A DNA stretch of 48,588 nt from assembly GCF_002006345.1 (NCBI RefSeq), contig NZ_LZZM01000181.1, positions 1 through 48,588 on the forward strand, written 5' to 3'. Source of the DNA: Clostridium puniceum. Lineage in GTDB: Bacteria; Bacillota; Clostridia; Clostridiales; Clostridiaceae. Below are positions 27,119 through 35,611 of the stretch, piece after piece. The notes under the pieces were generated by a model that did not search any database, had not been told where the DNA came from, and saw only the letters and a program-made list of their open reading frames with translations. Numbering within the stretch: the stretch's first letter is position 1; the number at the start of each line of letters is the position of its first letter. Position numbers and translations under genes: made by a program.

Positions 27119-28270
27119 CTACTCAAATTTAAATCCTTTAAGTAAATCTCCTAAAGAAGTTCCTTCTTCATCATTATCAACATAATTAAGGTATTCTTTA
27201 TTACTTTCTAATGCATCTTTAATACTTAAAGCTATTTTCTTTTCTTCTTTATTAAAAGTTAATACTTTTACCTTTACCTTTTGATTAATTTCTAATACAT
27301 CTGCTGGTTTTGTTATATGTTCATCTGTAATTTCTGATATATGTACTAATCCTTCTATGCCATCAAATAATTCAACAAAAGCTCCAAATGAAGTAAGGCG
27401 GACAACTTTACCTTCTATTAAATCGCCTTCCTTAACATTACCACCATGTAATGCCCAGGGTTCTTTCGCTACATCTTTTAATATTAAAGATAATCTTTCT
27501 CTTTCCTTATCTACATTTCCTATAAATACTTCTACCTTATCTCCTTCTTTAACTACATCTTCTGCTCTATTTACTCTTTCCCAAGATAAATCTGAAAGAT
27601 GAATCAAACCTTCTATTCCACCAATGTCAACAAAAGCACCAAATTTAACTAACTTTTTAACAACGCCTTGTCTTTTTTCCCCTTCTATTAAACTATCCCA
27701 TATAGCTTTTTTATTTTTGTTATATTCAGCTTCTTCAATTATTCTTCTTGAACCTACAATTTTATTATTATTAAAATCTAATTCTGTAATTTTAATTTCT
27801 AGCTCTTTATTAATTAAGCTACTAAGTTCAATTCTTTCTCTTCCTGCAAGAGAACCTGGAATAAACACTCTTATATTTCCATAATAAGCAATTACTCCAC
27901 CTTTAGTTTCTTCTTTAACTTTAACTGTAATGTTTTTTTGTTCTTTAAAAGCTTGCTTTATATCTTCTTTTTCCTTAATTGCTAAAACTCTTACTAATGA
28001 AAGCTCAACGTAACCTTCTCCATCATTTGGAGACAAAACATATACATCAATTTCATCATCCTTGTTAACTACTTCCCTAGGATCTTTTTCATCTGCTGAT
28101 AATTCTTCTCTACATATTAATCCATCAAAAGCATAGTTTATGTTAACTGAAACTTCTTTATCATTTACTTCAATAACCTTCCCCCTTAAAATATCTCCTC
28201 TGTTTAATCTTTTTACATCATAATCATTTAAAAAATCACCCATGCTGCCTTGTATTTCTTCATTAGACAT
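27119..28270 (-). CDS. rpsA: Ribosomal protein S1-like protein with four S1 domains
   Basis: 383 residues with four S1 RNA-binding repeats (~20-90, 105-175, 190-265, 275-350). The last two are the most typical: GVVKKLVKFGAFVDIGGIEGLIHLSDLSW and GKVVRLTSFGAFVELFDGIEGLVHISEIT. The acidic tail ends GDLLKGFKFE. Firmicute S1 proteins are shorter than the six-repeat E. coli protein, and their need for translation initiation varies. AAGGAG precedes ATG 28270. Single gene with a strong terminator. Confidence 0.9.
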   Translation of the reverse strand: MSNEEIQGSMGDFLNDYDVKRLNRGDILRGKVIEVNDKEVSVNINYAFDGLICREELSADEKDPREVVNKDDEIDVYVLSPNDGEGYVELSLVRVLAIKEKEDIKQAFKEQKNITVKVKEETKGGVIAYYGNIRVFIPGSLAGRERIELSSLINKELEIKITELDFNNNKIVGSRRIIEEAEYNKNKKAIWDSLIEGEKRQGVVKKLVKFGAFVDIGGIEGLIHLSDLSWERVNRAEDVVKEGDKVEVFIGNVDKERERLSLILKDVAKEPWALHGGNVKEGDLIEGKVVRLTSFGAFVELFDGIEGLVHISEITDEHITKPADVLEINQKVKVKVLTFNKEEKKIALSIKDALESNKEYLNYVDNDEEGTSLGDLLKGFKFE

Positions 28271-28803
28271 TAATAATCACTCCTTAAATTATAACTTTTC
28301 TACTTATTATATTAATCTAATAAAAACGTTTATACAAGTATGTGTTAATATACTATAATATACTTAAGATAAAATTTATTTCACAAAATTTTTATTGAAT
28401 TAACAATAGATTCTACTAAATGAAACGAATTTGATGTAAAATAAAAGCAAAGTTTAAATTTTTTCTTAAATTTTAAGATAGTCTGTATAATTGCTTTATA
28501 ATTTTATACTCTAAAAAATTAGTAAAATCGAATGTTTTTACTTTATAATTATTTTCACTTGAATATAAACTTTATTATAATAACTAACAATTTTTTGTTC
28601 AAATCTATCAATATAAATATAAAAAATATTTAAGCAGTATCAAATACCATTTAAAACACCATTAAATACTATTATACATAAGATATATAAACCTTTATGT
28701 ATTATATTTAATTCTAATCGTCTTTTTTAAGGTTTTTTCGGTGTTTTTGCATATTGTGTATAGGTACTCTTTTATATATAATAAATACATAATCTTTTAA
28801 GGG
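28271..28803. other. 533-bp promoter region of rpsA and the PspA operon
   Basis: Very AT-rich region between divergent genes. A possible -35 TTGCAT (28747-28752) with a TATA-rich -10 about 18 bases on could drive the plus-strand operon. Short repeated words (ACCATTTAAAACACCATTAAA near 28648-28668) are present, but no clear operator. No open frame with a ribosome site is seen. Confidence 0.4.
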
Positions 28804-29580
28804 GTGATCACTATTCATGAGATTAAGAAAAAATATGTTTTAACTATACTCTTAACCTTTATATTTGCATTTTCAAATTTACCCTTAGATATTTTATCTA
28901 GTGCGGGTATAACGCCATCTGATAGTACTGTAGCTTTTGCTAAATCTAGTGGAAGTAGGTCAAGCTCAAAGAGCAGTAGCAAATCTAGTGGCAGTTCAAG
29001 CTCAAAGAGCGGGTTTAGCTCAGGTTCTGTTAGTGGTTCATCAAGTAAATCTTCTAGTAGTGGTTCAAGCTCTAATAGTAGTTCATCCTCTAGCAGCACT
29101 ACTGGTTCCACTAGTTCCAAAAGTGCTGAAGGTTTTAAATCAGGTGATTTTTCAAGTGGTAGCAGTGGTTCAAAAGTTAACTCTGATTCAAGTTCGACTT
29201 CTGGTTCGACTTCAGAATCAAGTTCAACTTCTGATTCAGGTTCGACTTCAAAAAGTGCTGGTGCATCTTCAGGTTTTAAGAGTGGTTCATACTCTACAAC
29301 TGATAAGGATAAAACTGACAATGCTTCTACTTCTGGAAACAATAACACCAGTAACACAACTAATACAAATGATAACAAAAGCAATAATACCCAAAACTAT
29401 AACACTGGCTCTAATAGGAGCTCCTTCTTCCCAATGTTCTTTGGTGGAGGCGGTGGATTCTACAGACCATTTTATTTCGGCTCACCTTCGAGCTCAATAA
29501 TTAATGCTTTAGTTTTAGTGGTAATATTTATATTAGCTATAATCTTAATAAAAACATACTTAAATAAAAAGAGAAAATAA
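28804..29580 (+). CDS. Ser/Gly-rich surface protein with C-terminal membrane helix (start unresolved)
   Basis: About 255 residues. Hydrophobic leader (YVLTILLTFIFAFSNL) and cleavage-like VAFAKSS; ~120 residues of low-complexity Ser/Gly/Lys/Thr; an Asn/Thr-rich stretch; FFPMFFGGGGGFYRPF; then a membrane helix (ALVLVVIFILAIILI) and KKRK. It looks like an exported stalk held by a C-terminal anchor. The frame opens at GTG 28804, but that codon lies inside the AAGGGGTGAT ribosome site. ATT 28813 is well spaced. ATG 28817 is in another frame, and one extra A in the A6 run 28828-28833 would give MRLRKKYVLT. It lies 22 bases before pspA, so it is one operon. Family not recognised. Confidence 0.7.
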   Translation: MITIHEIKKKYVLTILLTFIFAFSNLPLDILSSAGITPSDSTVAFAKSSGSRSSSKSSSKSSGSSSSKSGFSSGSVSGSSSKSSSSGSSSNSSSSSSSTTGSTSSKSAEGFKSGDFSSGSSGSKVNSDSSSTSGSTSESSSTSDSGSTSKSAGASSGFKSGSYSTTDKDKTDNASTSGNNNTSNTTNTNDNKSNNTQNYNTGSNRSSFFPMFFGGGGGFYRPFYFGSPSSSIINALVLVVIFILAIILIKTYLNKKRK

Positions 29581-29602
29581 TAAATATTTTGGAGGTATTA
29601 AT

Positions 29603-30253
29603 ATGGGAATTTTTACAAGAATGTCAAATATGATTAAAGGAAAAGTAAATTCAACATTAGATGAAATGGAGAATCCAGTTGAATTATTAGATCAAAAATT
29701 AAGAGATATGGATGAACAATTTAATAAAGCTAAATTAAGTTCAGCTCAAATTTTAGGTAATGTTCATGAAATTGAAAAGAAATTAAATAATGCTAAAAAA
29801 GAAGCTGAAGATTATGATCAAAAAGTAAGATTAGCTTTAAGTAAAGGAAATGAAGACTTAGCTAAGAGAGCTTTAGCTAAAAAGGTTGAAACAGATAAAA
29901 AGGTTTCTTCTCTACAAGCAAGTTATGATAATTCTAAGGTTCAAGCTGATGCTTTAAAAGCAAATCTTCGTGCTTTAGAAGAAGAAATTACAAAGACTAG
30001 AAACTACAGAGATGAAGCTGCTGCAAGATTTGCAAATGCTGAAGCATCTCAAAAAGTTAATGAAGTTCTTGCAAATGTGCAAACTAAGAGTAACTCAATC
30101 CAAATTGATAGTATTGAAAGAAAAATTCAAAGAAAAGAATCTCTTGCTCAAGGTTTAGGAGAATTAAGAAACATAGACAATTTTGATAGTGAATTTGAAA
30201 AATTAGATGAAGTTGACTTAGACCTTGAATTAGCAAAATATAAATCTAACTAG
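29603..30253 (+). CDS. pspA: PspA/IM30 (LiaH-like) membrane-stress protein
   Basis: 216 residues, almost entirely coiled coil. It starts MGIFTRMSNMIKGKVNSTLDEMENPVELLDQKLRDM, the PspA/Vipp1 amphipathic helix followed by its hallmark NPxxLLxQ-like motif. ESCRT-III-like PspA oligomers bind stressed membranes and limit proton leakage. GGAGG lies 7 bases before ATG 29603. It sits between a Ser-rich membrane protein and a Cys-cluster protein, an unusual set of partners; no LiaRS or PspBC genes are near. Confidence 0.92.
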   Translation: MGIFTRMSNMIKGKVNSTLDEMENPVELLDQKLRDMDEQFNKAKLSSAQILGNVHEIEKKLNNAKKEAEDYDQKVRLALSKGNEDLAKRALAKKVETDKKVSSLQASYDNSKVQADALKANLRALEEEITKTRNYRDEAAARFANAEASQKVNEVLANVQTKSNSIQIDSIERKIQRKESLAQGLGELRNIDNFDSEFEKLDEVDLDLELAKYKSN

Positions 30254-30261
30254 GTGAAAAT

Positions 30262-30915
30262 ATGGATAATGATATTGATTTTATTAACGGGGAAAGAAGA
30301 TATTGGGGGAAAATTTATACAGACGTAGCTTATGCTATAAGTGAGATATCTCCCTTTGTCTCTGAAAGAGATTTAAATATAAGAAAATATGTTACTAAAG
30401 CACCCATTCTTCAAGAATATGTTAAACTTTTAGATTCTGCTGAAGTTGACTGCAAAAAGAAGTCTTTATTTTCAATGTTTAAATCAAATCCAAGCATTAC
30501 TTTACTTCAAGATTATAAAGCAAAGCATAAAGAAAACTTTAAACAATTAGAAAAATGTTCCCACTGTACATGCTTAAGTTGTGCTTTTGACTGTAACTTT
30601 AAAAAATGTTCAAGCTGTCGAAGTGGTTCCATGCTTTACTTTTGTGATAAAAAGAAAGTTAATGTAAGAAAATTCGAAAATTTTACGTTAGATCTTACTA
30701 ACAACGATACTGGAAGAGCTTCAAAATACACAGTTTTAGGTGTTGTTGAAGATTGTGAATTAGATAAGTTGTACATCTTATTACAAAATGTAAGTAATTC
30801 TAGCGATAAATTAGTACTTTATTATTACTCAGGAATTAAAGATGATTCCTATGGTGAAATAACAGATGCTGAAGAATTTGATTTTGTAGTTGAAACTTAT
30901 CAATCTGCAGAATAA
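30262..30915 (+). CDS. Unrecognised cysteine-cluster protein next to PspA
   Basis: 217 residues, no known family recognised. It has no signal peptide or membrane helix. A dense cysteine group, C99, C102, C104, C107, C111, C116, C119 and C128 (KCSHCTCLSCAFDC ... KKCSSC), suggests a zinc or iron-sulfur site. The C-terminal ~80 residues (KYTVLGVVEDCELDKLYILLQN, LVLYYYSGIK) look beta-rich. AGGTGA precedes the ATG, 8 bases after the pspA stop, so co-translation is likely. A role in sensing or regulating envelope stress is inference from position only. Confidence 0.75.
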   Translation: MDNDIDFINGERRYWGKIYTDVAYAISEISPFVSERDLNIRKYVTKAPILQEYVKLLDSAEVDCKKKSLFSMFKSNPSITLLQDYKAKHKENFKQLEKCSHCTCLSCAFDCNFKKCSSCRSGSMLYFCDKKKVNVRKFENFTLDLTNNDTGRASKYTVLGVVEDCELDKLYILLQNVSNSSDKLVLYYYSGIKDDSYGEITDAEEFDFVVETYQSAE

Positions 30916-30920
30916 ATAAT

Positions 30921-30995
30921 AAAGCAGAAGTTGTTCTAAACTTACTTGTCCTAAGCTTAGCTTAAGACAAGTAAGTTCTAACAACTTCTGCTTTT
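30921..30995. terminator. Very long bidirectional terminator between convergent genes
   Basis: Arms of about 35 bases pair almost completely around a TTA loop: AAAGCAGAAGTTGTT and AACTTACTTGTC blocks are both complemented. T-rich ends flank both sides. It separates the plus-strand PspA operon from the minus-strand CBS gene and fills the whole gap. Confidence 0.9.
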
Positions 30996-30998
30996 TGC

Positions 30999-31448
30999 TT
31001 AACCTTCATCATACATAGCAAACTGTTGCAACTGTAATTCTTTTCTCTTTTCCATTTCTTTAAAACAGTAATTTATTATATCACTTCTTTTTATTATCCC
31101 TATAAACGTTCCATTATCATCAGTTACTGGCACGAAATTTTGGCTTACAGCTAATGATATTAAACTTTCTATATTGGAAGTTATAGATACTGATTTATGG
31201 ACTATTCTTCTTTTTATTTCTTTAACTTTTATAGACTCAGTATTTTTGAAGCCTAAACTCTCAGTATTTTTTAATTTCCATAATAGGTCTCCCTCAGTTA
31301 AAGTTCCTACATACTTTCCTTCTCTATTTATAATTGGTATCGCCGTATAACCGTAGTGCTCCATCTTTTCCATAACTTGCCTCATTGTTGATTCTTGATT
31401 TTCACATACGACTTCGTTTTTAGGTGTAAGAAAAAAGGCTATATTCAT
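30999..31448 (-). CDS. CBS-domain pair protein
   Basis: 149 residues consisting of two CBS motifs (first around TMRQVMEKMEHYGYTAIPIINREGKYVGTLTEGDLLW, second around SITSNIESLISLAVSQNFVPVTDDNGTFIGIIKRSDII). CBS pairs bind adenine nucleotides and act as energy or ligand sensors. No effector domain is attached, so the target is unknown. AGGA is 8 bases before ATG 31448. It lies 123 bases downstream of the exonuclease gene and may be a separate unit. Confidence 0.88.
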   Translation of the reverse strand: MNIAFFLTPKNEVVCENQESTMRQVMEKMEHYGYTAIPIINREGKYVGTLTEGDLLWKLKNTESLGFKNTESIKVKEIKRRIVHKSVSITSNIESLISLAVSQNFVPVTDDNGTFIGIIKRSDIINYCFKEMEKRKELQLQQFAMYDEG

Positions 31449-31571
31449 AAATAAAATCCTTTCCTTAAATGTATTCGTTTGTTCTTGTTACAAATATATT
31501 TTACCATATTTAAAAGTAAAATTCTTTAACGAAATTATTACTTATTCGTGAATATTTCTTTAAAATTAACT

Positions 31572-32477
31572 TTATTCATCAGAATTTTCTAATTTATAAA
31601 TATAATTTAAATATACTTCGTTTTTTACAATGCTATTAACTTCATTATATGCTTCTTCTCCTTTTAATGTCTTTTTAACTAAAACTTCACATAAAACATT
31701 ATTCTTACATTTAGGACATATACCTACAGCTGCAAATCTCCAATTTAAAAGCTTTATCGAAGTTTCCAACTCAATCTTTTTACCACACTTAGGACATTCC
31801 AGCCTTAACTTTTCTTCATTGATTTTAACATTTTCAAGATTTGAAACATGTATTGCTGGCATATTATATACATCCTTAACTAAATAATTTTTTATTACTC
31901 TAGAATTGTATACTCTCCTAAATACCTCAACTGTATATTGAGCATCATTCAGTGCATCATGGAGCTTTGTTTCATCTACCTTTATTTTAAGTTCATCTAA
32001 GGCTGCCTTAAGTCCTAATGCTTTCTTATGTGCTAATATTTTAGTTACATATTCTTGAATATCTAAATACTCATTAAGCCAACTTAAATCCTTGTAATTA
32101 TAATGATTTGCATTTATTATTAATTCTACAACGTCATCTTTTGCCCATGAACAGAGAACATCTCCTTCTTCAAACATATCTCTAAGCTTTCCTATAGCTT
32201 CTTCAAAGGTTACTCCCTTTTCATTTAATATATCCATGTCTATCTTTGTAATTTCAGTTACTACTGGATTTATTACAGGAAATATACTAGGTTTAATATA
32301 TTCTCTAAGTTCATTTATAGGCTTCATGTATTTATCTACCTTTACAGCTCCTATTTCTATAATTTCATTTTCTAAACCTATTGAATCAAAATTACCATGC
32401 TCTTCAAAAAAGTTCTTATGATAATTAGTTATATTTTTTAAATTGTTAAACTCTAAATCAATAATAATGTACCCCAT
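31572..32477 (-). CDS. DEDDh 3'-5' exonuclease with C-terminal zinc ribbon
   Basis: 301 residues. Exonuclease motifs: DLEF (D7, E9), AKDD (D114/D115) and HDALNDA (H173, D178), the DEDDh set of DnaQ/KapD-like enzymes. A zinc ribbon with C228, C231, C254 and C257 (CPKCG ... CPKC) follows, which may bind nucleic acid. It degrades DNA or RNA from 3' ends; substrate unknown. GAGGAAGG precedes ATG 32477, 34 bases after the MutS-like gene. Third gene of the NYN-MutS-exonuclease operon. Confidence 0.88.
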   Translation of the reverse strand: MGYIIIDLEFNNLKNITNYHKNFFEEHGNFDSIGLENEIIEIGAVKVDKYMKPINELREYIKPSIFPVINPVVTEITKIDMDILNEKGVTFEEAIGKLRDMFEEGDVLCSWAKDDVVELIINANHYNYKDLSWLNEYLDIQEYVTKILAHKKALGLKAALDELKIKVDETKLHDALNDAQYTVEVFRRVYNSRVIKNYLVKDVYNMPAIHVSNLENVKINEEKLRLECPKCGKKIELETSIKLLNWRFAAVGICPKCKNNVLCEVLVKKTLKGEEAYNEVNSIVKNEVYLNYIYKLENSDE

Positions 32478-32511
32478 ACTTATTCCTTCCTCAAGTCAAA
32501 TTTGCTTTTAT

Positions 32512-34308
32512 CTAGCACCCAATTTCTATCCCCGCAAGCTCCATTAAATGAATTGCATTTTGTGTTTCACTTTTTCCTTTTCTCAATATATAGTCAAATT
32601 TAATTTTATCATTTTCATAGAATTCTCTAAAGTTATAATTTATTATATTTTTGCTCTCTTCTTCTAAAGCACATAATTCTAAATCGTGAGTAGAAACAAG
32701 TCCTACTCCACCATATTGAAGTAATTGCTTAATTAAAACTATAGCTCCAATATGCCTATCCTTTGAATTAGTTCCTTTAAATATTTCATCTAAAAGGAAG
32801 AAAATCTTTTCTCCTTTTTTGCAGGCTTCTATTAATATTTTTATTCTTAAAATCTCGGCATAAAAGGAAGAAATGCTTTCTTCTAAATTATCCTTTGTCC
32901 TCATGCAGGTATATATATTCATAATTCCACATGAGAATTTCTCAGCACATACAGGTGCTCCTATATAGCTAAGAAGTAAGTTTACACCTAAAGTTCTTAA
33001 AAATGTGCTTTTTCCAGACATATTAGAGCCTGTAATTAAGGATATCTTATGATTTCTTCTTAACGAAAATGTATTTCTAACAGCTTTTTCTCCAATCAAT
33101 GGATGCCCAATGTTTATTCCCTCTATTTCATTTTCATTTAAAATTACTGGATACGCCCAAGTTTCATTTTCAAAGGAAAGATTAGCTATACTGCTTAATG
33201 AATCTATTTCATGCATTACCTCAAGCCAATTTTCAAGTTTTTCACCATTTCTTTCTCTCCATTTTTCTAAATTTCTCATTAAGAAAACATCTGAAAATAT
33301 AATTACATTCAATATTAAATAATATGCATTGTATTTACTATTACCTGACCAATCTAGTATATTAGAAAATTTCTTCATTTCTTCTTTGCAGCTTGAATTT
33401 TGACTTTTTAATTTACTGCTTAAACTTGTTAAATATAAAGAATCAAATTTTTCATCTTCTATTAAACCTAAAATTCTGCTATATCCATTTACACTAGCTT
33501 TTATTGAATCAAATAAATTGATTTCCTTTGCCATGCTCTTAGATAATATTTTAATAACAACAAAATTCACCATTAAATCTAAAATTAAAAAAGATTCTGG
33601 AACTATTTTTCTTATAGCTAAATATATTGAAAAAACTGTTATAAGTATAAAAGTACAAGCGATTGCTACTCTTAAAGGACTTGAAGTTTCTTTTTCCTTA
33701 CTCCATTTAATTAAGCTTAATAAGTCCATATTCTTTGATTTTTTCAGCTTACCTTCAACAATTAATTTTTGTCTCCACTGGGCTTTTTGTCCTAATTCTC
33801 TTATAGATTCTTGCCTTTCTTTTATCTGAGTATTATCTAAAACCTTTTCTCTCTTTAGTAATTTTGCTAATTCCTCTCTTCCACCCTTAGTAACTGTAGA
33901 ATTAATATATTGGAAAATAGAATTATTCCCAAACACATCTAAATCATTTGTAAATGGATGGTCTTCTTCTAAATATTCCACCCCTTTGTCCTTAAACTCC
34001 CTAAATTGACCTGATATTCTTTTTAGTCCTTTTTCATTAATCTTTATTAATAAATCAAGTTTATTTTTATATTCAAATATACTGTTATGATAAATTACTA
34101 AGGCTAAAAAAATACCTATAAAAGCTATAGTTACAATAAAAAGTGCTCCTATTTTATTTTCTCTATATAAAAAGTAATCAATTAAACTTCCTAATATTAA
34201 TACCGCTAATCTGCTCCAGCCAACAACATTTACTTTGACCCTTACAGCATTAATTTCTCTACTATTGTTTTCTATATTATTTTTATAAAATTCTTCTGCT
34301 AAATTCAT
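32512..34308 (-). CDS. Membrane-anchored MutS-like ATPase
   Basis: 598 residues. The C-terminal MutS ATPase is intact: Walker A TGSNMSGKST (K433, S434), YTCMRTKDNLEESISSFYAEI, Walker B FFLLDE (D507, E508), STHDLEL (H541). The N-terminus has two membrane helices (~33-48 and 54-73), with a second hydrophobic pair (~212-256) and perhaps a fifth (~328-345). The mismatch-recognition domain with its Phe-x-Glu is absent, so it is not a repair MutS; no Smr domain, so not MutS2. Function unknown; it may tether an ATPase clamp to the membrane. AAGGAGG precedes ATG 34308, 19 bases after the NYN gene. Confidence 0.87.
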   Translation of the reverse strand: MNLAEEFYKNNIENNSREINAVRVKVNVVGWSRLAVLILGSLIDYFLYRENKIGALFIVTIAFIGIFLALVIYHNSIFEYKNKLDLLIKINEKGLKRISGQFREFKDKGVEYLEEDHPFTNDLDVFGNNSIFQYINSTVTKGGREELAKLLKREKVLDNTQIKERQESIRELGQKAQWRQKLIVEGKLKKSKNMDLLSLIKWSKEKETSSPLRVAIACTFILITVFSIYLAIRKIVPESFLILDLMVNFVVIKILSKSMAKEINLFDSIKASVNGYSRILGLIEDEKFDSLYLTSLSSKLKSQNSSCKEEMKKFSNILDWSGNSKYNAYYLILNVIIFSDVFLMRNLEKWRERNGEKLENWLEVMHEIDSLSSIANLSFENETWAYPVILNENEIEGINIGHPLIGEKAVRNTFSLRRNHKISLITGSNMSGKSTFLRTLGVNLLLSYIGAPVCAEKFSCGIMNIYTCMRTKDNLEESISSFYAEILRIKILIEACKKGEKIFFLLDEIFKGTNSKDRHIGAIVLIKQLLQYGGVGLVSTHDLELCALEEESKNIINYNFREFYENDKIKFDYILRKGKSETQNAIHLMELAGIEIGC

Positions 34309-34327
34309 ACTACCTCCTTAAGTAATT

Positions 34328-35071
34328 TTATTTTTTCACCTTATTTCTAACTAGTAAATTTCTCTTATTAGCCTTATCTGGTTCTATTTCAAATTTATTC
34401 AATGATAATATAAATGATGATAACTTTGAGTGACCATAATTTCTTGTATCAAAATCTGGATAACGCATGTTGAGTTTAGTTCCAACCTCTCCGAGACCTA
34501 TCCACCCCTCTTCATCTGATCTCTCATCTATTATATTCTTTATAGATTTTATAACTTCTCCTCTATTTGCCAGACCTTCTTTAGGTACCTGCTGCTTTTC
34601 TAAAGTTTCATCACCGCTGCTAACTTCTGTAACACTTCCAGCTAGAACTTCAAGATATTTAAACTTTTCACAAGCTGATATGAAAGGTGTAGGTGTTTTC
34701 TTTTCACCCATACCAATAACGTACATTCCAGCTTCCCTTAAACGCGCAGCTAATCTTGTAAAGTCACTATCACTGGAAACAATACAAAATCCATCTACAT
34801 TTTTTGAATAAAGTATGTCCATAGCATCTATTATTAATGCTGAATCTGTTGAATTTTTGCCTGTTGTATAACTATATTGTTGAATTGGTGTGATCGAGTA
34901 ATTAAGAAGCACACTTTTCCACGAAACAAGTTGTGGTTTAGTCCAATCTCCGTAAATTCTTTTATACGTTGGTGTTCCATGATTAGAAATTTCATCAAAT
35001 ATAAATTTTATATATTTATCCGACACATTATCTGCATCAATTAAAATTGCAATTTTTTTATCATTCTCCAT
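34328..35071 (-). CDS. NYN-domain RNase with C-terminal LOTUS/OST-HTH domain
   Basis: 247 residues. The N-terminal NYN (PIN-like) domain has the acidic set D12 (ILIDADN), D76 and D82 (STDSALIIDAMD), and D101 and D103 (SSDSDFTRLA). The C-terminal ~90 residues resemble a LOTUS/OST-HTH RNA-binding winged helix (EEGWIGLGEVGTKLNMRYPDFDTRNYGHSKLSSFI). Such proteins are predicted metal-dependent RNases related to human MARF1 and LabA. First gene of a three-gene minus-strand operon; AAAGGG precedes ATG 35071. Confidence 0.9.
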   Translation of the reverse strand: MENDKKIAILIDADNVSDKYIKFIFDEISNHGTPTYKRIYGDWTKPQLVSWKSVLLNYSITPIQQYSYTTGKNSTDSALIIDAMDILYSKNVDGFCIVSSDSDFTRLAARLREAGMYVIGMGEKKTPTPFISACEKFKYLEVLAGSVTEVSSGDETLEKQQVPKEGLANRGEVIKSIKNIIDERSDEEGWIGLGEVGTKLNMRYPDFDTRNYGHSKLSSFILSLNKFEIEPDKANKRNLLVRNKVKK

Positions 35072-35611
35072 TTACTATACCCTTTCTCAATAATTTAATA
35101 TTGCTTTTAATTTTCTTTTAGTTCATCATCCCATATAATATTTTTACCTCTAAGTGTTTTATTAAATTTTTTTGACTTTTTTCTAACTTCATAAAAAATT
35201 TAACAATCACTTTTCCTACTCACCTCATTCTAGTTTTTCTTCTATAGTAAATATTGTATCATTTTTCTATTTAATTTTGGGAATCATTGCTTTATTTTTT
35301 ATTATTATAATTTAAATACATACCTCAATATATTACCATAACCTATCTTCTTTATATTTTAATTTCAATTATTTTTTATTTATAAATAAAATTATATCCT
35401 GTTTTTCTCTTTCTATAATTTTTTTTGATAGTATTTAAAATACAGTGCTTACTTCACTATTATAACCATTATTAACCAAGTAATTAAGTATTTTTATAAA
35501 TAATTCTCTAAAATAATATATATTCTTAGCTAAGCACAAATTAAGGGAACTCATTAAATGAGTTCCCTTATACTATGCTAAATTATAAAAACTATTATTA
35601 ACTAACATAAC
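35072..35611. other. 540-bp AT-rich intergenic region
   Basis: Extremely AT-rich; it should contain the NYN operon promoter at its left end. A palindromic TTTTATTTATAAATAAAA lies near 35373-35392, and a terminator-like hairpin of the metal-binding protein gene at 35542-35570. No open frame with a ribosome site is seen. Confidence 0.5.
35542..35570. terminator. Hairpin downstream of the metal-binding lipoprotein gene
   Basis: A perfect 13-bp stem TAAGGGAACTCAT / ATGAGTTCCCTTA with loop TAA. The T-tract is poor on both sides, so it may be a processing barrier as well as a terminator. It lies 41 bases after the stop. Confidence 0.6.

Noticed and set aside
28815..29384. Long antisense reading frame opposite the serine-rich protein (Leu/Glu-rich)
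   Set aside because: It is the complement of a low-complexity Ser-codon repeat, has no ribosome site, and its composition follows directly from the opposite strand.
32512..34308. Calling the MutS-like protein MutS or MutS2
   Set aside because: No mismatch-recognition domain and no Smr domain are visible, and membrane helices are present.
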